Below, piece by piece: positions 12,218 to 25,198 of a stretch of DNA of 64,000 bases. The stretch's first letter is position 1. Every line of letters starts with the position of its first letter. This DNA comes from Clitopilus passeckerianus (Eukaryota; Basidiomycota; Agaricomycetes; Agaricales; Entolomataceae), in assembly GCA_944990035.1 (NCBI GenBank), contig CALYLX010000140.1:310001-374000 (forward strand). Reading direction: 5' to 3'. Under the pieces are notes generated by a model. That model saw nothing but the letters and a program-made list of their open reading frames with translations. It was not told where the DNA came from and did not search any database. The position numbers and the translations under genes were made by a program.

Positions 12218-15200
12218 TTTAGCTCACGTCAACGTCGTGCTGGGCGTTGAACTCGATGGGTGTGGATGTCGTTGTCAACACTGTGCACGGCAACAAGAAC
12301 AGTTGGTGCTTATGTAAGCTCCCGAAAGGCTTCTCTGGACATTAACAGGCTTTTCGAAGACTTCGATTCTATGCAGCACTTTTGCTTTCATTATTGGAAA
12401 ATTATTCTGTTTTGCTGAGGGGAAACGCGAAGCATAACTTGGGTTTGCTTGCATGAGGGTTAGCCATCCAACGAGGCAGGTGATCACGGATTTGACTCGC
12501 TCGTCCGAACTTCGAGGTTCAGCCCAATATGAGTATAGTCGCCGAAGGAGAAATGTTCTCTGGATCGGCTTTTCCCCTTCAGAGTCAAACAGAACTGCAA
12601 GCGACAAGTCGAAGAAGCGATTCGCCATGGCAGTCGCTCAGTCCCATGACGGTTGACCCACATTTTGATGCAACTTGAATTCGTTTTCATCCCATTGCTA
12701 TTGTAGTTCTGGCCGGACCTTGCATGCCTTTCCTTCTAAATCTATCTCAAAGGAGAATCCTTAGGACCATAATCCATACGTGTGCAACTATCTCGACAGG
12801 TAAACACATCTGACTGACCCATCATTGTCAAGCGGCGCCACACCTATCTGTTCTTAACGAATGCCTTGCAATTCGGTGGAAAACATCGTTCCACTCATAG
12901 ACGTCCATGAATCAGCTGCTTCAAACTGTCTGTAAACCACTGCCACAAGCTCGTGGCCATCTTGGGACCACATCGAGAGGTCATGAGATCGACTGATATC
13001 GCCTACTTCGGCAGGTACGAAGATGTGTATCTTTTCGTCAACTCCGGTTATGTAGAAGCTCGCGGACATACTGTCCGCCCGATACAAAATCTAAGGGCAC
13101 ATTAGGATGTAACCCCTTTGTCCAGTATTCTCGCATCGCAGGAATACGCGAAGTCTTCGAATCTCCTATTCCGGCGTGCTTCCTTCCAGGTCTATTGATC
13201 GCTGCAGCAATGTCAACGAGTGCACCAAGAGCGCACTCAAGTTATCTTCGTACTGTTCCCACCTGGGCATGTGCAGCCTTGACCTCCTGCGCCGTACGTT
13301 CCGGTGTGGGATCGAATCCAAGGGTTTAGCGCTTTTTTTGACAGCGACTGGAGCGAGTGGCACGGATTGTTCCTCTAGAGTTTCCCCCACTCACAATTAC
13401 TTGGCTGTACCTCTGTCAATCACGTTCACGTCTCACCACGACCGCCCTCTGCGTTAGGAATGATTGGCCTGGAGATGGTCGCACGTATCCGAGATTTACA
13501 TCCACGATTTGGTTCACGGTTCCGAGCTTTCTGCGACCTTTGCCGTCCCCGATGTGGCCTGACATTCTCGTCTGTGTCCTATGTACCCACGATTCGCATT
13601 ATTTTCCGCATCACAGGGCAATGCGACACAAAATATCGCCAGCGCCTCTGACGGTGGAGAAAGTCGATTCACATGATCCCAGCTCGAGGCCGCTGATTCT
13701 GAAAAGGTATTACCATGAGGAAATCACCGGATCTGTCGAGCGATATGACGTGCAGGTGCTTTTGGAATTCTTCTCTCCAGTGTGCCGGTTCGATGTTCAC
13801 GGCGATTGAGCGCAGCGAACATATCATTAATGGTAGCCTGGGGACCACCAAAACACTATTTGACAGATGTAAACGGAGTGAAAGTATGCATCTAAGAGGT
13901 ACGAGTCCTGTCTATACATTCTGAACCACATTGGCATAACTGGCCTCCACACTCAATCCAATGCTCCTGGATTCATTCCCACCAAAATGACTGATATGAA
14001 ATGCTTATGCTCCAATCGGACCATCTGACCGTGCTACTGCGATGTCGGAGAGCAACCTTATAACCAACACGAAGTGCATGACACCTGATCAAGATGAAAA
14101 CACTCTTCCGTCCACTTCGTCTCAGGCTGTAAAGTTGAACCTGGTCGCTCTAACCCCAGAGCCTCGACACGAAGTACAACTACAACGGAACCACCCACAC
14201 AGCTCGGAGTCTAAGAGTTCTCCGGGGAGAAGTCTGACTGACCCGTACCGGAATCGATATCTCAGATGAAGTGATAGATATGCCAGTGGGCTGGGTATGT
14301 GGTTAGGGGAAAGGATTGTGGCATTGGACTGGCTTGATGCTGTCTGATGTCATCTTGAATATCTCCATGCAGATCCATCTCCATCGTGAATATTGGGATG
14401 ACCGGGAACGAGGTGCGAGTCGCGGGAGCGCCGGACACCTTGGCAAAGGCCACAGCTGTAAGGGGAGCATGATGGTACGGAAAGTTGGAATGAACAGGGA
14501 AATTCCTTGCCTGAAGCATGAGGCTTTGGTGGGAAAAGCTGGGGAAAGGCGACCAGGTGGCCTCAACAACCGAACCTGGCTTTTACGGAAGTGTCAGTTC
14601 CCCGGAAAATGGGGAAATCACTCTAACCAAGGCGCCCATGAAGGTTGAAACAGACTTTTAGTGCTGATCGCAAAGAAATGTGGAGTTGACCATGGGCTTC
14701 GAATCGGTCGCAAAGTGTAAAGAATCTTGTTGGAATAGAGAATGGAACAGAACAACCCCTCAGGGTACCGGAGCTCCCAGCGCACTATCGACGTCATGGT
14801 TGCCCGATCGTAAGCCCAATACAGACTTGCCTTTGATGAGCGGACCCTGGGGGCGTCGGGTTTGAACAGAGTTCCTAGCGCAGCAAGACGTGTGAGTTGG
14901 ACGTGCTTTTGAGGTCAAAGACGATGATTAGAATCTATTGTAGCCAAATTGGGACCCTTGAAAATAAACTCTTTTCGGTTGTGAGGGGGTGCTGGTGGAT
15001 TTCTGGGGAAGGCACGGTACCGGGGGGATATCTAAAGGCCGTTCCTTGAAAAGGTCCGTATAACGAATTACTGGCTGCAATGTGCTATACATAACGTTAG
15101 CTTGACTTTGAGCTCGTGCGTTCGAACCTGAGTAACAAAAGTCAATTCAAGTGCCAAATTTGGATGTGGTATGATAGAAATCTCGATTCAGTTTTGTGTC

Positions 15201-15571
15201 CTGCCCTGCAGAAAGTGACGTTAACCAAAGACTTGCGTACCTTGCTATTCAAGTGTGGTAATCAATTTCAATTCAATTGTAAATGCCTCGAGGATGGACC
15301 CTTCAACTTGAAGTCGGCTGATACCCACTAAGTGATCGTCTGAAAGACTTGCGCCACTCCGCTTGAGATTCTAGAAGCGTTCACACTGTCGCGGTGGTGT
15401 AACAGCCACCTGACAGGAGTGTGCATGCTACTATCCCTCAAGTTTTTCAGGGGAGCTAAGCCATGAAGATACCAGCCCAGACCATCAGAAACTGCACCTT
15501 GACGCTAAGGTGTTATCGTTAAACTGTCGACTGCGCGACTGAACAATGCTGTATGCCATAAAAAGGCCGCA
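12218..15571. other. Gene-poor region, left part
   Basis: This stretch starts at the MKT1 promoter. An ATG-initiated 117-codon frame on the minus strand (12275-12628) and a short frame at 12854-13087 (minus, containing IHIFVPAEVGDIS, preceded by a possible CCTTAG acceptor) are the only ones worth naming. Neither matches a family I recognise. The rest holds only short overlapping frames. It may contain decayed genes, but I cannot show which. Confidence 0.35.
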
Positions 15572-15658
15572 GCCCGCCTAGCTCAATCGGATAGAGCGTC
15601 AGACTCTTATTATTCAGGCGGGAATCTGAAGGCTGCGAGTTCGACCCTCGCGGTGGGC
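15572..15658 (+). tRNA. tRNA-Lys (CUU) with 14-nt intron
   Basis: The tRNA body is the same 73-nt sequence as the minus-strand gene at 4807-4889, with the CTT anticodon. A different 14-nt intron, TTATTCAGGCGGGA, lies one base 3' of the anticodon. Stems and the TTCGACC T loop are intact. It lies in otherwise gene-poor DNA. Confidence 0.96.
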
Positions 15659-18600
15659 TAAAGCTCAAATTTTGGTAGTTTTTCCCGCTAGAAACCCGTC
15701 CCGGGACAATAAACAACCTTCCGACCGGTTCAAGTTCCTCCAGGGCACATCTTTACTCTGGCACTTTGTATTCGGCTGGATTGGTTACCCCTCGTGCGTG
15801 TTTATGCCATCCGTTTGAACTACATGAAACTCTGATGAAACTGGTTCACTTCGAAAGAGTTGGTCAATTTGCCCAGTCTTCCCCGCCGTAACTCTTACGC
15901 TGTCCCAAAAATAATCCGGTGTATGAAGGATCACATCGCCATTCACACAACCAGGACAATCAGCAAGACTGTATTAGACTGCACTCCAAGCTGTCAAAAT
16001 AAGTCTGTGTTCCTCGACGAGCCTTCATATGAAAGAATATGACGATAAATATGATGCATTCGAAAAACGGCGGCGGATATTTCATTGGAGAGCGGCCGAG
16101 CCACTCTGCCAATCTTACCTATTCGTATACAATTCTCAATTGGAACCTACCTCTTTTACCGACACTCGTTTAAAGACGTGCCCATAAGCGTTGATACAAG
16201 GCATTACCCAATCTCTCGGCTGATATCAGAACAGGAAGAAATGAAGTTGATTGGGAGTGCATGATGCAGCCATAGAGGGCAAGTAAATCACAAGAACCAC
16301 TAATTCTGAAGCGTCCTGACTCCGGGATCAAATGAATCATAATCTTGATCATTCGCTTTGCCACTGTAGCTACAAGCGTTCGTGCCGTTAAGCGTTTTGG
16401 TTTGACGGTGGGGAATGGAGATTTGGTGGGAGAATGCGGGGAGCAGAGTGCAGGCTGAAGCGCGGGGCCGCGAGCGCTTGAGCACAGTGAGCATGCGTGG
16501 GTGATCGCCACTGCTTGGGGCGTGATTCACAGTTGGGGCGGGGGCTGGGGGCATCGTGGTAGGCAAACCTCTCGTTTCCGAACAGTGTGGAGGAATGGAA
16601 GTAACATGGCCCCCAAAATAATCTTTTTGATCTTTACATTGCTGATGGAACAGACAAGGCATAGAATAAATGGCGATACATAGCACTGTGGGCGCCTCAT
16701 CACACACACACACAGAGCTTCCCGATTCGGGCTGTGTGTTCCACTTCACTGACAATTTTCTTTCTAGAGGATCGGCATTCCAGTGAACGGTGAGCTCTTG
16801 CAAGGGCGTGAGACTTGGGTCCGAGTTTTCTTCGCGTAGATCACACTTTCCGAGGATCAAGCTTCCAGAATCCAAGCGATGCGTGGGTTCTGTGTATTCT
16901 GAGATTGGTGTGATCTTTGCCTGCACCAGGTTAAGAACATCCATGGCCGTGAGCAGGGACATAGCGGCTGGGATGTGATTGTCGCTGATGAGAATCACGT
17001 TCTAGGGACGATACCGGATCTATGTACCGAATACTGAGAGACACATGTGGCCGGCAAGATTATGTTGATCTATTCGAACTTCGCGGGATATGTTTCTTGA
17101 AGAGTACCAAATACGGGGTATTGTTAGCTCAACAAAGGAAATGACCGCTGACTAGTGACTATTTCTGCGGTAAATTGTGGCGAGGAAGCATGATGGTGAG
17201 AGCCCCGACAAGACGTCAACGACAAGACGAATTCACGGTGGCGAACTTCAGACGGTTACAAATAAGCTGCATATGAAACTCCATACCCTTCCAAGAATCA
17301 TACTCGGATGCATGGTTTCCCTCCGTGACCGCAGTGCAACCGCATACACTCTCGCTTGTGTGAGAACAATGATACGAATGCGCGAATAGCAATGAATAGC
17401 AATGGCAAATGGTATGACTAGTGCTAGCCATTATCGTCCAATCATGAGAAACAGTTGTATGTCAACAATGATCTCGATGGCAAGTTAACAAGACAGCTGG
17501 AAGGGAACCAGCGTCGAATGGCTCCAGCTGAGCGTTCTAGAAATGTCCCACAGCAGTTCTTGCCATCACTCACCCACTTACATACGATAACGAGAACCGA
17601 AGAAGCAAATTCGGTGAATAACTGACAGGTCTATCTTTAGAGAATGCGGAGGTGGGGAGACGAGGAAGCCTCGAAACAGCGTGGATAATTGCCCGTGAAC
17701 TCAACTGATCGTGGTCCTCCAGATGGAACCCAAGAATGCCTGACAAATCATACAATTGCAATTGGGCCTTCCAAGCACCGTCCGCAATGGCAGGCCTGCA
17801 ATCAAGAATGGTTGTAGGCCCCTAACAGCAATTTTTACTCTCTCTACGGATCCAAACGGTAAACCGCAAAGTCTGATCGTGGAGATGACAGAACCTTTTC
17901 TGCACTGGACCCCAACCTAGAAAAATGAGGGGAAGGCATGGCTCGCCAGGCTCGCGCCGGACCAAGGCATCATGTGGTTGGGGAAAGAAGGGGCAAGCCA
18001 CAATTGAAATGAAATCAGATTGATTCAACGGTTCTAGCGGGCTTTTGCCCACAGCTGCCTCGCAATGGCGCTCGACGTCCTATGATAGTGTCATTTTACT
18101 TTTATGGATCATTGCGAATAATTGCCAGTCGTCGCAAAGACAGGTTGATACTCATGAGATCGATGGATTTTATCAAGCTTCAAAGATAAAGTCTCGTGGC
18201 GTTACAGCTCTGATAGTTCTCTGGATATTAAATGAAAAAGTTCCTGCGGGTTGGCATGAGGTCAACCTTGATTTCATTATTTTCTTGCCGACCGACTCTG
18301 GTTTCCGTCTCCCCAGTTTTAGTGTTGTAGCTCCTTTGCGGTGTGCAGTCGGCGCCGTTCCACCGCCATAAAACGGCCGATAGAAATTTGGCCGACACGT
18401 GATTTGACATCTACTCTGGAGAAACCAGAGAAAAAATGTCAAAAAGCCAATCTTTGCCGGTAAAAATGCTAACAAACGCTAAGAATAGCATTGAGAGAGT
18501 TTGAGAACGATGAGAAAAGGCTCACGATTATTTGAAAAATGAAATGATTCATGATACCATTTCGGCGAATTATAGGAGAGGTGGAGGCGGAGCGCCGGAA

Positions 18601-18734
18601 CGGAATGGATCGGATCGCAGCCGGCCACAATGTGCTGGATTCCTATTACCGAACAGCCAATGCTATCGCTACCCCTTGTTTACCATTCTACCTTTCCCAC
18701 ATCGTCCTAAACGTTTTGCTGGCTACATTGCACG
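15659..18734. other. Gene-poor region, right part
   Basis: The longest frame is on the minus strand at 16300-16998 (about 230 codons, non-ATG at its 5' limit). Its first part, beginning NVILISDNHIPAAMSLL, is preceded by a CCTAG acceptor and looks protein-like, so it may be an exon of an unknown or decayed gene. A (CA)7 microsatellite lies at about 16700-16714. Nothing else is recognisable. Confidence 0.35.
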
Positions 18735-20144
18735 ATGAGCAGGCCGTGTTCTGCGAGCCCAACTAATGGGCAGTGTGGGTTCATGCAATGCATGAGACCT
18801 TGCTTGAAGTCACCGTCACCGACTCCTGGCTTCGCCATACCTCAATTGAGAAAGAACGTATCATTCAATGACTCTATCGTTGACGAGGTACATATTGCCG
18901 ACGACTGGGACCGTACACCAACGGAACCTGCTCGTAAATTGTCGTATCAGTGAGTATCGTCGTTTACCACAGTCCAGTCGGACACCGGTTCTGCATCCTG
19001 GCCGGGATTGGCAGCTCGTGTGACTGACACCTCAAATTCGCGTAGGGACATCCTCGAACTCAAAGAAATACAACGAACATTGCCTCGAGCAAATCAGCTA
19101 GATGACCCCTTGACTGGCAAACGTGCACCCCACTACCTGAGCTCAGTGCCAGTTGGCCTGTTGCCACTGTTGCCTGAGAGCCCTAAAACGCCTGACTCCT
19201 CAACCGATTCCCCTGCCAAGCCAATAACCCCAATATCGCCAATATCCCATGAGTCAAGGTTTAAGCTGAACTGGATGCCATTAGCACCTCCTCCAGCACC
19301 CTCAATACCTCCTGTACAACGGGCATGGCATCCCCCGGACTTATCGCATCTTACACCGGCGAAACCACCACCCCCACGCGCGAGGCCAAGTTTCGCCTTC
19401 TTACCTCTTCTGGACACTTCCTCTACCGAATCGGATATCCCTTCAGATTCTGAAACCTCTACGGATCCTCCTACTCCTTCTCTCACAAATGCCTCCCTCG
19501 ACAGCAGCCCACGGTCGCACGTATCGTCCTCACTGGAGTCTTCTCCAGAGCAAAGCTCCATGCCTCTCCCTAACATTGGGTCTGAAAGGCGTAAGGACAT
19601 CCCTGCGTCTTACTTGCATGGTGACGACTGCGATTCGTCATCTTTCGATGACCACGAATCCACCCTCTTCTCGGCTCCCTATCGCCCAGGAGGCAACTCC
19701 TCCTGGAACGCCTTCCATGCCTTCCCAGCACACAACAAGCGCGAACCGTCGAGATCTCCTGAACGCCCGGCTGCTGTGCCCGCTCCCGTGTCCAAACCGC
19801 CCGCGCCTGCGAAGAAGCGGAATATCATGGTTCTGAACGGGATCGAGATTGACCTAGACGAGCTTGAAGACGCGGTGTCGACCCCCAGAACCGCGTCCCC
19901 TCGGATCGGGGTACTCACCACACCTACTCCTACACCTGTGGACTCTAACACACCTTCGGCTTCTCCACAACCATCGCCCAAGTCTCATCCAATAGACTTA
20001 CCTCCAGACACCCACTCATCGCCTGTCATCAAGTCCCCGACCTCTCCTATCTTATCAACCTCTCCCAAGAAGAGGTGTGGCGATCCTGTCTGCTCGCCCA
20101 TGTTGTTCCGACCAGATAATCGCCCCCGGTCTGCTGCTACATGA
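18735..20144 (+). CDS. Conserved disordered Pro/Ser-rich fungal protein
   Basis: Two exons, 18735-18949 and 19046-20144, are joined by a 96-nt GT-AG intron and code for about 437 residues. The ordered-looking part is at the N-terminus: QLRKNVSFNDSIVDEVHI, then DDWDRTPTEPARKLSYQ, reading across the splice into DILELKEIQRTLPRANQ. This block resembles a conserved segment in fungal proteins of unknown role. The remainder is proline-, serine- and threonine-rich with SPKTP, TPTPTP and SPTSP repeats, suggesting many proline-directed phosphosites. Near the C-terminus, KRNIMVLNGIEIDLDELEDAV stands out as a short conserved-looking motif. KNVSF matches the loose RVxF pattern for protein phosphatase 1 docking, which is inference only. 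The frame is intact. A pyrimidine-rich tract follows as the likely 3' UTR. Confidence 0.82.
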
Positions 20145-21628
20145 GCAACATGCGATGATGGTTGATTCAGCCATCATCATGTACATTTTCTCTGCATGGG
20201 ACCGGGGGTTATGGTTGTATAGTACTTGGAGGAGAAGTTGGGGGCGAGGGAACATGAAGGTCGCTTGAGGGCTGGTTACGGTGTTTGCTCTGACAATAAT
20301 CCCTCTTTCGCTCTTTATTGCCACCTCGGCGCGTGTTATCGATGTTACATACCCCTTTCCAATCTTATCCTGTACCTCATTCCTGCCCCTCCATTCATTC
20401 ATTGTTACGGTTGCCCACTTTCAAATCTATTTTCGTCGTCGTCGTCATCGCAGTCGCATTATCGCTATCCAAGGACAATCACAGATCACCAACCTCGTAT
20501 ATATCCCTTTCCTTACTGTCACCAGCCACATTCATATCGCACAGTCATTTTCTTCCATACACATCTATCACGTTTTTCACGATCAGATGAAAACCCATAG
20601 ACCTGGATGTTTCAAGTTTCCTCCATGATCTTCTTTCCTCCTGTGTTATTATTCTCATCCTCATACACCTCCACCACGATCTTCTTCTTTTCCCTGTTTA
20701 TCTGCTCGCACTTCTCCCGGATCTCTTGTGGTAAATATCATGGATCCCTCGCTTGTTCCTACTCACTCGCTTCATTACGCTTTCATTACCCCGTCGTATC
20801 TACTGGTACTGTACATATCCCTATTTAATTATTTATTATAATATCTCTCCCCAGAATACGAACCATACGTGCCGTATACATAGATTTCTATAACTGTAGA
20901 TACCTTCATTGACAATGATTAACTTGCATCCTGGTTCCTACTGGCATTGGTTCTATTCGAGCCGCGATGCCCGAAACGAACACTCAAATAAGTTACCGTA
21001 ACTCAATCCTGAAACTCTTGCTTGCCCACAAGGATTCACGCTTGCTCTCAGCTCTCCCACGTCGAGAGCATCTATGACATGGGAAAGCAGCGTGTGCTCT
21101 CTCAGTGGCGACGTGTAGAGGCTATTTTTGCATTGCTCTCACCAGTGTGTGATTGACTGGTCAGGAGTCTGCTCTAGCTACTCGATGGATGATCAAGCCC
21201 GCATCCATTCAAGCGGTCCAAATGCTGCGGTGTCCTTCTATTCGCTCGAGATCGACCTCTATCTTATCAGCTGAGTTCCGTCGCAGAAGGAGATGCGGAT
21301 GGGAACAGGACATGCGGTCTGAGAAGCAGTTGCTGTGGTCGATCACAGTCACTGAATGATCTCGGTACGATCTTTGTATTCAATTCATTCAGTTGAATAA
21401 AGATTTCAAGTACGGTAAATGCCAGCGAAAGGGACCGGATCATGGGTATTCTCCAGTTATTCACGAGGACTGGACGCCGTGGCACCGGAAGTCGAGTAGC
21501 GCCAATAGCTTGGCCAATACAGTAGAGGCCCGTTGGGGTGCAAATTCATGTGTACAATTCAGCCCCATAATGAAGAGGGTGCGGGCACGTTTTGTGGCTT
21601 GAGCCTAGTTGGATTTACTCTGCCTAGC
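20145..21628. other. Intergenic region with pyrimidine-rich tract
   Basis: From about 20330 to 20720 the plus strand is strongly C+T-rich, so three overlapping frames stay open without any domain. It probably represents 3' UTR and flank of the preceding gene. The rest shows no recognisable feature. Confidence 0.4.
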
Positions 21629-24600
21629 TCAAAACCCGTAAAACGGCGAACAAGACTTGAAAAGGTGGGCGCGGCAGCCGAAAGGATCTTTCCAGTTTCT
21701 CCTTGGGTAACAGTAGCCAGAAATATTAGGTTGTCTAGATCCGTAACATTGTGCAAAGTGGAGGCCGGGAAGATGGTACAAAACAGTATGAGTGAAGCGA
21801 AGGAGTGGCGGTGGCAGTCGAAGGATGATAGCAAAGGTAAAATGCAATTTAGTAACGTAATTGATATGATAATAAGTCCGCAATGTGCGAGAATCTTCAA
21901 AGATGTCGAGGCAGAATATGAAGGAGCGGCTACGGGGAAAACCCGTTTCATCTCCAGGCCCTGCAAGTGTAACGACGTCCTCATCCCAATTGTTTGCATC
22001 CCCATGTCGTGGAGTCATTGGTCTTGAAGGAGGTGGGCGTACATTCCCGCTCTCAGGTCTTTGTCGGGAGTGCCAGCGGTCGACTTGATTGTGAATCATC
22101 GCCTTCTCCTCCTCTGCCGATAAGGCACGATCCACCGCCGGGGGCGTGTCAGGAGGAGTGGGTAGTGGCCTACGTGCTCGGAGAGACGATCTGGACGGCT
22201 TTACACCCAAAGGACTTGGAATAGCTGCTAGAGTGTTGCGGTAGATGGAACTGCCGTCTGACACGACCGTGGCAAGGCTTGAGCGGATATTCAGTTTTGG
22301 TAGAGGCCGTGGCTTGTTAGGTTCAGGCAGGTCACCATTGGAGGAATGCCTCGCCGCTGTAGGTGTTTGCGACGGATCTTGCTGGAGGAAGTCGTACGTG
22401 TGAAAATGGGTCAACGGTATTGGGGTTGGATGTTCGATCGTCAATTTTGATGTAGACTGGTAAGGAGTAAGTTTTGAAGGAGGTTGAGGGTGGAGGGTCG
22501 TAGCGCGTTGCACCAGGGCGGATTTGAGGGGCATAGAGGGTGACCCATTGTAAGATATCGGGCGTACATCGTCTTCTTTGCGATACGGCGGAGGGAGAGG
22601 TCTAAGGAATCGATGTTTCTTGACCTCCAACACGGCTTCTTCTCTGTCTTCTTCGTGCGTCAGCCATTCGGACGTCATACGATGTGGTACGCGGCCGGGA
22701 TCTGACACAATGTATCGCTTTGAAGGTTGATAACGCTACCAAACGGTTAGTCGCAGTATTTCCAGGTTGGTGTACTGTACTCACAGATGGTTCGTCCACA
22801 TGAGTTGACAACTCTTCAGCGCTTCTTGACGTAGGGATTGACACAGGTGGAGGTGCAGAAGACGATGATTCGTCCGCTTTTCCACGAATTCATCTTTCGG
22901 AGCGACTACTTCCTCTGAGATCTTCGACGTATGCCTGAATTTTGTGTTGGTCGAGGAGGGGCCAGGTTGTTGTCCAGGTATTTGAGGAGAAGCCTCCTCA
23001 ATAGGACTGACTTGTACCAGTGGGGGCCCTCTACGGGCAGCACGATTTGCAAGGCTGCCGTTGGATGTGGACCTCCCAGGCGCATGTGTGACAAGCCTGC
23101 TTCCTCGTACACTGCCTGTCGCCACGCTCTCCTCCTCGCTAGAGCCGTGACCGGTGGACGAAGATGCACTCTGGTAATAGCTGGTAGTGTCACCGGATTC
23201 GACGGTGGCGAGCATGCTTTCTGTGCTTGTTCCGTGAGCGAGGCTCCGAAGTCGGATTGGTGAAAGGTCGCCGCCAAAGGCTGAGCGTGAGGAGGTCATC
23301 CTCTTAGGTGCGGCACCTGACAAGTTTGGGACAGCTCCAATCCGCTTTGTGGCTCGTAATGATAGGTTCCTAGAAGGCTTAAAGTCAATATCCCTGACAA
23401 GGTTGCATAACATGACACGAACCTTGGCCAATTCGTTACAACAACCGGTAGGGTCACAGCCAGCGGTGGCAAGTCCTCAAAGATAGCCTTCACAGTGATC
23501 GTATGCTCAACCTTGATATGTCTGCTGCACAGCGAAACCGTGACACGGTCCGCAGGTAGGAAACACGCCAAATCGACTTTCTGGGGCGTGCTAGATCGTA
23601 CCGGACGGTTGATCTGGAGTTTTGCGATGCAAACGGTCGAAGACTTCGTCTCAGGTTTAGACGTAGGTCCGCTCCGGAACTCCGCTGACTCCTCGAGTGA
23701 AAGTTCAAATCCTCTCAGTAGGATGCCTTGCTCTTCGAGTTCGCCTACCCGCAGTGTTGCTCCAACACATAGGCGATCGCCGGGTCCGTAGCAGCTGCGG
23801 TTGGATGTAACGGCGAGGGTGCAGCCTTGGTCCGTGGCGGTTCGCATTCTGTATTTGGAGTAAACAGGCCAGGTAGAGTGCATTTCATGTTTGTCGATGA
23901 CGATCGGCTCTTCTGTTCTATAAATTTTGCTCGTCGATGTGTCAGAGAACGTCTTGCTGCTCGAAGTTAGCGAGGATTTACCAGAAGATCATAAAACTCA
24001 CCCTTTGGTCGTCGTGTATAGCTTTGCACATATTTTGTACCTAATGCCGGCTTCTACGAGTATAAATTTAGATACGACCTCTAAAGGAAACGAATTACAA
24101 ATACCTTGATTGCTGTAGAGGACGCTAGGAGGAAGTGCCTCAGGTATCCGAAGAGAGAAAGTGAAGACCGATAGATTCTGAAAGCCAGGGTAAATGTGGG
24201 GTCAGAAACGCTGATAAGACCCGAGAAGCGAGGCCTCACCTCCTGCAAACGCTTTGACCTTTTCCCGGACTCCCACAGGATAATGGGACCAGGGACCACC
24301 GAGTCGTAAAAGTTCTCTATGCCCGATCCTTTGGGCACCATCTCCACCTGCACCAACCCCACTCGTAGATATTTCCCTCGAAGCCCTCTCCGATTAACTT
24401 TGACGACGACTTCCTGCAAGGAATCAGGATCACATGGTGAACCGCGATATCGGGGAGCTCACCCCATCTATTGTAGCAAGAGATTTGGGTCCAGAGGGTG
24501 GAATGCCTGGATAACCTAGAGGCCTGTTAGGACAGATACAGAATCATTCATGTAGCACATACCCTGGATGAAACGGCTCTCAGCGAGCGGTCGTATTTTC

Positions 24601-24672
24601 CTACAACAAGGATCAGGATTGGGTACGAGAGACTTAGATGAAGTAGGCTTACAGCTCGACCGGAGACGACAT
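21629..24672 (-). CDS. Alpha-arrestin, LDB19/ART1-like trafficking adaptor
   Basis: Splicing the minus strand from the ATG at 24672 gives MSSPVELKIRPLAESRFIQG, then GYPGIPPSGPKSLATIDG and EVVVKVNRRGLRGKYLRVGL. The typical arrestin-N strands follow: GIENFYDSVVPGPIILWES and LSVFTFSLRIPEALPPSVLY. The next exons give a second arrestin-like sandwich (MHSTWPVYSKYRM through PLAVTLPVVVTNWP) and a long disordered Ser/Pro-rich tail with PPP and TPP motifs. LDB19-like arrestins recruit Rsp5/Nedd4 ubiquitin ligase to plasma-membrane transporters; that role is family knowledge, and I did not find a clear PPxY. The frame is broken once, at a four-base homopolymer at 22878-22881, where one extra base restores VEKADESSSSAPPP. 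The 3' end is uncertain: two alternative last frames stop at 21629 or 21559. Confidence 0.82.
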
Positions 24673-25198
24673 GCTTCAACAAGAGAAGAAGCCAGAGGCG
24701 ACACTGCACAGAACTGCGTTTGTCTTATAGTCCGTTCGCCTGATGTTGAACTCGCATCCTGATGCAAAGCTATCAGCTCAACCGTGACCCGGGGTTTGGA
24801 ATTGCGAGAAGATATTCAAGTGAGAGGCCTAGCCATGTTGACAGTGGTCCGGTGATTCTGCTAGTTGATCTGCAGATTTCTAGACTCGTGTTTGGGATCA
24901 GACATCTCGTTGATTGCTTCTTGAACCCACGAAGATTTGGCACAGGCTATGATTGGCCTGACAGTTGCCAGAGTGAATAAACGCTTCGAAGCTGTACAGG
25001 GTGTGGTTGCAAGCATACAACCGAGAGCAAGTGAATCATCTCAACGGCAAATCAACCGATAGTCATTGCTGAGTCTTTTCCAGTGAAGTTCGAACATAAC
25101 CGTTTTCACCTGAAAGAGTTCTCGACCAATGATAAAGTGTTTCTATAGCCACTATCTGGAGCACATTTGAAAGTTCTTCTGCAATTGAGTTTGTGTAG

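Noticed and set aside
20226..20828. Several overlapping plus-strand frames after the gene ending at 20144
   Set aside because: They arise from a pyrimidine-rich tract without stops, have no domain, and look like 3' UTR or flank.
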